This document shows positions 6,217 to 8,307 of a stretch of 8,307 nt of DNA, piece after piece. Source of the stretch: Candidatus Thorarchaeota archaeon MP11T_1 (GTDB taxonomy: Archaea; Asgardarchaeota; Thorarchaeia; Thorarchaeales; Thorarchaeaceae); NCBI GenBank assembly GCA_002825515.1, contig PJET01000035.1, forward strand, positions 1 to 8,307, in the 5' to 3' direction. The position numbers and the translations under genes are program-made. Position 1 is the stretch's first letter, and every line of letters begins with the position of its first letter. The notes below the pieces were generated by a model. The model did not search any database. It saw only the letters and a list, made by a program, of their open reading frames with translations, and had not been told where the DNA came from.

Positions 6217-6446
6217 CTAGTTCCTTTTACTGCATTCTTAGCAACGGAATCCACTAGACCTTGAAGATCAAGGTTTGTGGTCTCGGGAAGCTTGACATCC
6301 TTGAATATCTCTAAAGCATCGTTAGCTACTTTGTGGGCTTCAGATAGTATACCATTGGCTGTTAGATTAAGATTATGCGCTCTGCATAGAGCTGTGTAAG
6401 CGTTATTGAAAGCATGAAACCACACTTGGTATTCCTGGTATGTCAT
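6213..6446 (-). CDS. Small hypothetical protein, 77 residues
   Basis: An all-helical-looking 77-residue protein: QEYQVWFHAFNNAYTALCRAH, then ILSEAHKVANDALEIF, then LDLQGLVDSVAKNAV, three amphipathic segments separated by polar turns. Its ATG overlaps the stop of the preceding gene and its TGA overlaps the start of the following one, so it is translationally coupled on both sides. No family recognised. Confidence 0.65.
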   Translation of the reverse strand: MTYQEYQVWFHAFNNAYTALCRAHNLNLTANGILSEAHKVANDALEIFKDVKLPETTNLDLQGLVDSVAKNAVKGTR

Positions 6447-6706
6447 GATATCGGTAATGTCCTTGGTTTGAAGTCTGGAATGAGACCGGCTTTAACGATT
6501 CTTATAAGAGCCTTACCAAACTTCTCAGAGTTCAAACCTTGGTAGACTTCATCTGCATCTGCTTTTTCGCACCCAATAGATCTGATCGTGAAAGTGTAGA
6601 CTTCTCCATCATTGATGTAGACTTTCCAACCCGAATCATACTTGTTTACTGTACCATCAGGGTTGTGAGATTTGACAAACCTTGCCTTGTATTTGGGACT
6701 TTTCAT
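6443..6706 (-). CDS. Small hypothetical protein, 87 residues
   Basis: An 87-residue protein with a good ribosome site (AAAGGA, 6 bases before ATG 6706) and stop/start overlaps with both neighbours. The first half looks beta (YKARFVKSHN, SGWKVYINDGEVYTFTIRSIG), and the second is helical (ADEVYQGLNSEKFGKALIRIVKAG). No family recognised. Confidence 0.65.
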   Translation of the reverse strand: MKSPKYKARFVKSHNPDGTVNKYDSGWKVYINDGEVYTFTIRSIGCEKADADEVYQGLNSEKFGKALIRIVKAGLIPDFKPRTLPIS

Positions 6707-7008
6707 ACATCGTCCTTTGGTAGAACATTTTCCGCTAATACACCAGCTACCCTGTAGTCAATTCCAGGGTGCTTTACAATGATACCGCCAGAAAGCAAAC
6801 GAGAAGCAACCTCTCTGATATCAGTGAAGCTGGATAGTTCTCTAAACTTCCATTCCTTTAGAAAGGCGAAATGCTGGTCAAGCACTAGTTGTGCTTGTTC
6901 AATCAAATCATTCCACTGCTCGGAGTGATCTTCTCTCATCCATTGACCAAAAGTCTTATCTTCTGGGACGTTTTTACACACCGTGTTCCAGTCACTCAGA
7001 TCGACCAT
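6703..7008 (-). CDS. Small hypothetical protein, 101 residues
   Basis: The start is placed at ATG 7008, which shares its A with the TAA stop of the release factor gene (TAATG) and has AGGAG 7 bases upstream. The longer form from 7029 is less likely. The protein is tryptophan-rich near the N-terminus (DLSDWN, FGQWMREDHSEQWNDL), helical in the middle, and ends in a short beta segment (GGIIVKHPGIDYRVAGVL). It is tightly coupled to the release factor. No family recognised. Confidence 0.65.
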   Translation of the reverse strand: MVDLSDWNTVCKNVPEDKTFGQWMREDHSEQWNDLIEQAQLVLDQHFAFLKEWKFRELSSFTDIREVASRLLSGGIIVKHPGIDYRVAGVLAENVLPKDDV

Positions 7009-7674
7009 TACCATTCTCCTCGCATCCACTTCTTAAGCTTCCAAGTCTTACCAGTGCGATGGTCCTTTACTTGATCATCTTGCAGACGATAAGTACGAAT
7101 CTTATCTCCGCGCATGCCTGAACCCACTTGCTCTTTACGAAGCTTCTCGCGGTCCTCTCGATATGCTTTTGACTTCCGGCCACCAATTTTATCTGCCAGA
7201 ATTTTCAGAGCCATTTCTTTGCTCTGGTGTTGACTTCGCATATCGATTCTTACGCTAGTTCCTGTTGGTTTGTGGACTGCTGTGATACAGCTTTCCGTTC
7301 TGTTTCTATGTTGCCCGCCTGGGCCGGATCCTCGACTAGCTCTTGTCTCGATTTCACTACCATCGAGCACATAAATCTCATCTACTTCAGGATCGAGCAC
7401 AGCAACAGTTACAGTACTGGTGTGCACACGCCCACGTTTTTCAGTGGGAGGGATTCGTTGCCAACGATGGCCACCCGCTTCATCTTTGAAGAGAGCTTTC
7501 GCTCCATTACCTTTGAAGAGTACTGTGAGAATACCGGGCTGACTCTCTAGGAGTTCAGAGTCAAAGTCCCCTCCGATCTCCCGCCTTTACATAGGCTGAC
7601 AGCATATCTTCGCACAGTAACTTCGAATCTTGGCCTCCTTCGGCCGCCCTAATTTCGATTACAACAGATTCCAT
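7008..7674 (-). CDS. Class I peptide chain release factor (RF1-like, no domain 1) made by +1 frameshift
   Basis: Predicted to release finished peptides at stop codons. The gene is in two frames. Frame one runs from ATG 7674 (AGGAG 7 bases upstream) through 37 codons, VVIEIRAAEGGQDSKLL to DRRGL, and meets TGA at 7563-7561. The +1 frame continues from GAC 7562 (DSELLESQPGILTVLFKG) to TAA at 7010-7008. The joined protein has 221 residues: a PCRF-type domain 2, GGHRWQRIPPTEKRGRVHTS with a recognition-like PPT at 75-77 (RF1 has PAT/PVT, RF2 has SPF), the GGQ catalytic motif SGPGGQHRNRT (GGQ 119-121), RSQHQSK, and a C-terminal GDKIRTYRLQDDQVKDHR. Bacterial RF1/RF2 are about 350 residues; domain 1 is absent here. 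Neighbours are tRNA-Pro upstream and a coupled small gene downstream. If the shift were an assembly error the gene would simply be continuous, but the exact recoding motif argues against that. Confidence 0.85.
7560..7575 (-). promoter_or_regulatory. RF2-type programmed +1 frameshift site
   Basis: The mRNA-sense sequence is CGGAGGGGACTTTGAC. It contains the SD-like GGAGG (7574-7570), a 3-base spacer GGA, the slippery CTT (7566-7564), the stop TGA (7563-7561) and a following C. The E. coli prfB site is AGGGGGTATCTTTGAC with the same order and spacing. Slipping one base forward at CTT reads GAC next and joins the two halves of the release factor. Confidence 0.85.
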
Positions 7675-7701
7675 TTTTCTACTCCTAGATGTTGAATCCG
7701 G

Positions 7702-7773
7702 TCGGGGATGCGAGAGTCGAACTCGCCAACGCTAGTTCCCAAAACTAGTCGCCCACCCCGAGCGCTATCCCCG
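7702..7773 (-). tRNA. trnP(ugg): tRNA-Pro (anticodon UGG)
   Basis: This is a 72-base cloverleaf. The acceptor stem is CGGGGAT (7773-7767) with ATCCCCG (7709-7703), fully paired. A short D arm CGCT...GGCG contains one G-U pair. The anticodon stem CTAGT/ACTAG has loop TTTGGGA, so the anticodon is TGG with G37, as in proline tRNAs. The variable region is 5 bases, and the T stem GCGAG/CTCGC has loop TTCGACT. The discriminator is A, and CCA is not encoded (CCG follows), so the tail must be added. It reads proline CCA and, with wobble, other CCN codons. Its 5' part lies inside the HNH coding sequence, and it ends 27 bases before the release factor ATG, so it is probably cut from a shared transcript. 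Confidence 0.92.
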
Positions 7774-8281
7774 ATTTCAGTTTTAGTTCTCCTGCATGAA
7801 CTGCGGCGTGACAACATCTGCACAACAACACACAGTTTTTAAGTTCCTTTTCTATACGCTCCCATGCCCAGCCTCTCGATGATGCAAAATTCGGATCTTT
7901 TTTGGTTGGATCTAAATGGTGAACATCTAAAGCGCACTTAAATCTACTATACCCACATTCAATACACCTACCACCAAGAAATTCTCTCACCCGGTTTTTT
8001 TGCTTTTGACCATATGTCAGCGTGTACTCGTTATGACATTTACCACAGATTGATCTTTTGTTTCCGTAGAATTTTTCTGGACGTGTCTCGCCACATTTGC
8101 ATTTGCATCCTAGAGCTTTCTTCGCATCACGGGGAAGTTTTCCACCCGGACCTCTGAACAGTTTAACTCCCTGTTTCTTAATCCAATACCTAATAGTAGA
8201 TGGGCTTTTACCTGTTATCGTAGATATTTCCCGAACCGTATGTTTCTCGCTAGCTAGCGTTCTCAACAATTCTGTATCCAT
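7745..8281 (-). CDS. HNH endonuclease with N-terminal helix-turn-helix, overlapping tRNA-Pro
   Basis: A 178-residue protein. Residues 4-38 form a helix-turn-helix (VREISTITGKSPSTIRYWIKKQG) that would recognise DNA. Next is a zinc-ribbon-like segment with cysteines at 61, 63, 79 and 82 (CKCG...CGKC). The nuclease part is CIECG (C106, C109), LDVHHLDP (D119, H121, H122), N149 and LCRCCHAAVH (C154, C157, H158/H162): zinc-binding cysteines around a DHH...N...H active site. This is the build of free-standing phage homing endonucleases, which nick or cut DNA to spread their own gene. The ATG at 8281 has no strong ribosome site. The last eight residues and the TAG stop (7747-7745) are encoded by the 5' half of the tRNA gene, down to its anticodon stem. 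Confidence 0.88.
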   Translation of the reverse strand: MDTELLRTLASEKHTVREISTITGKSPSTIRYWIKKQGVKLFRGPGGKLPRDAKKALGCKCKCGETRPEKFYGNKRSICGKCHNEYTLTYGQKQKNRVREFLGGRCIECGYSRFKCALDVHHLDPTKKDPNFASSRGWAWERIEKELKNCVLLCRCCHAAVHAGELKLKSGIALGVGD

Positions 8282-8307
8282 AACTCAATACAGAATTATT
8301 ACTTGTT
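8282..8307. other. Right-edge 26 bases, no feature seen
   Basis: The 26 bases upstream of the HNH gene are AT-rich. No promoter, ribosome site or other element can be supported here, and any promoter for the long minus-strand run must lie outside the window or inside coding sequence. Confidence 0.5.

Noticed and set aside
7008..7427. GTG at 7427 as start of a 139-residue release factor
   Set aside because: The conserved domain 2 sequence, including the PPT motif, lies upstream in the same frame and joins the ATG at 7674 by the frameshift site.
1..8307. CRISPR array, insertion sequence or origin
   Set aside because: No spaced direct repeats, terminal inverted repeats with a transposase, or iteron clusters were seen.

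Overview
This window looks like part of a large tailed-phage genome, most probably a huge phage infecting a bacterium. The evidence is dense short genes with ATGA and TAATG stop/start overlaps, purine-rich Shine-Dalgarno sites, an HNH endonuclease abutting a tRNA gene, a peptidoglycan amidase, and translation factors carried without a ribosomal-protein operon. No capsid, tail or replication gene is visible, so the phage assignment is inference and the host is not identifiable.

Layout. The left end (1-838) carries three plus-strand genes without recognisable function. They converge at about 838-866 on a long minus-strand run that fills the rest of the window. Read in its own direction from the right edge, that run is: HTH-HNH endonuclease (8281-7745); tRNA-Pro(UGG) (7773-7702), which shares 29 bases with the end of the HNH gene; a short class I release factor (7674-7008); four small unknown genes coupled head to tail (7008-6046); an HhH-GPD-type DNA glycosylase (6068-5475); a NAD synthetase-like protein (5478-4834); an unknown 186-residue protein (4855-4295); translation initiation factor IF-1 (4328-4125); an ALC1/TARG1-like macrodomain protein (4123-3614); a UDP-glucuronate decarboxylase-like sugar-nucleotide enzyme (about 3608-2578); an unknown small protein (2606-2358); an alpha/beta-hydrolase-like protein (2335-1595); and an N-acetylmuramoyl-L-alanine amidase (1591-866).

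Two genes would be missed or cut short by simple ORF calling. The release factor is split by an in-frame TGA inside CGGAGGGGACTTTGAC, which has every element of the bacterial prfB (RF2) +1 programmed frameshift site: an SD-like GGAGG, a 3-nt spacer, CTT TGA and C. Here it sits in the middle of domain 2 of a factor whose recognition motif (PPT) looks RF1-like. The sugar-nucleotide enzyme has a complete, well-conserved N-terminal NAD-binding domain but no start codon in its frame. A perfect 8-bp tandem duplication (GAGTAAAG x2) separates it from an upstream ATG, and removing one unit restores the frame.

Functional themes: (i) translation control (IF-1, release factor, tRNA-Pro); (ii) NAD/ADP-ribose chemistry (NAD synthetase-like protein, macrodomain, NAD-dependent decarboxylase), possibly with base repair (glycosylase), which could counter NAD-depleting or ADP-ribosylating host defences; (iii) cell-wall attack (amidase and the neighbouring hydrolase-like protein). 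Theme ii is a hypothesis from gene content only.
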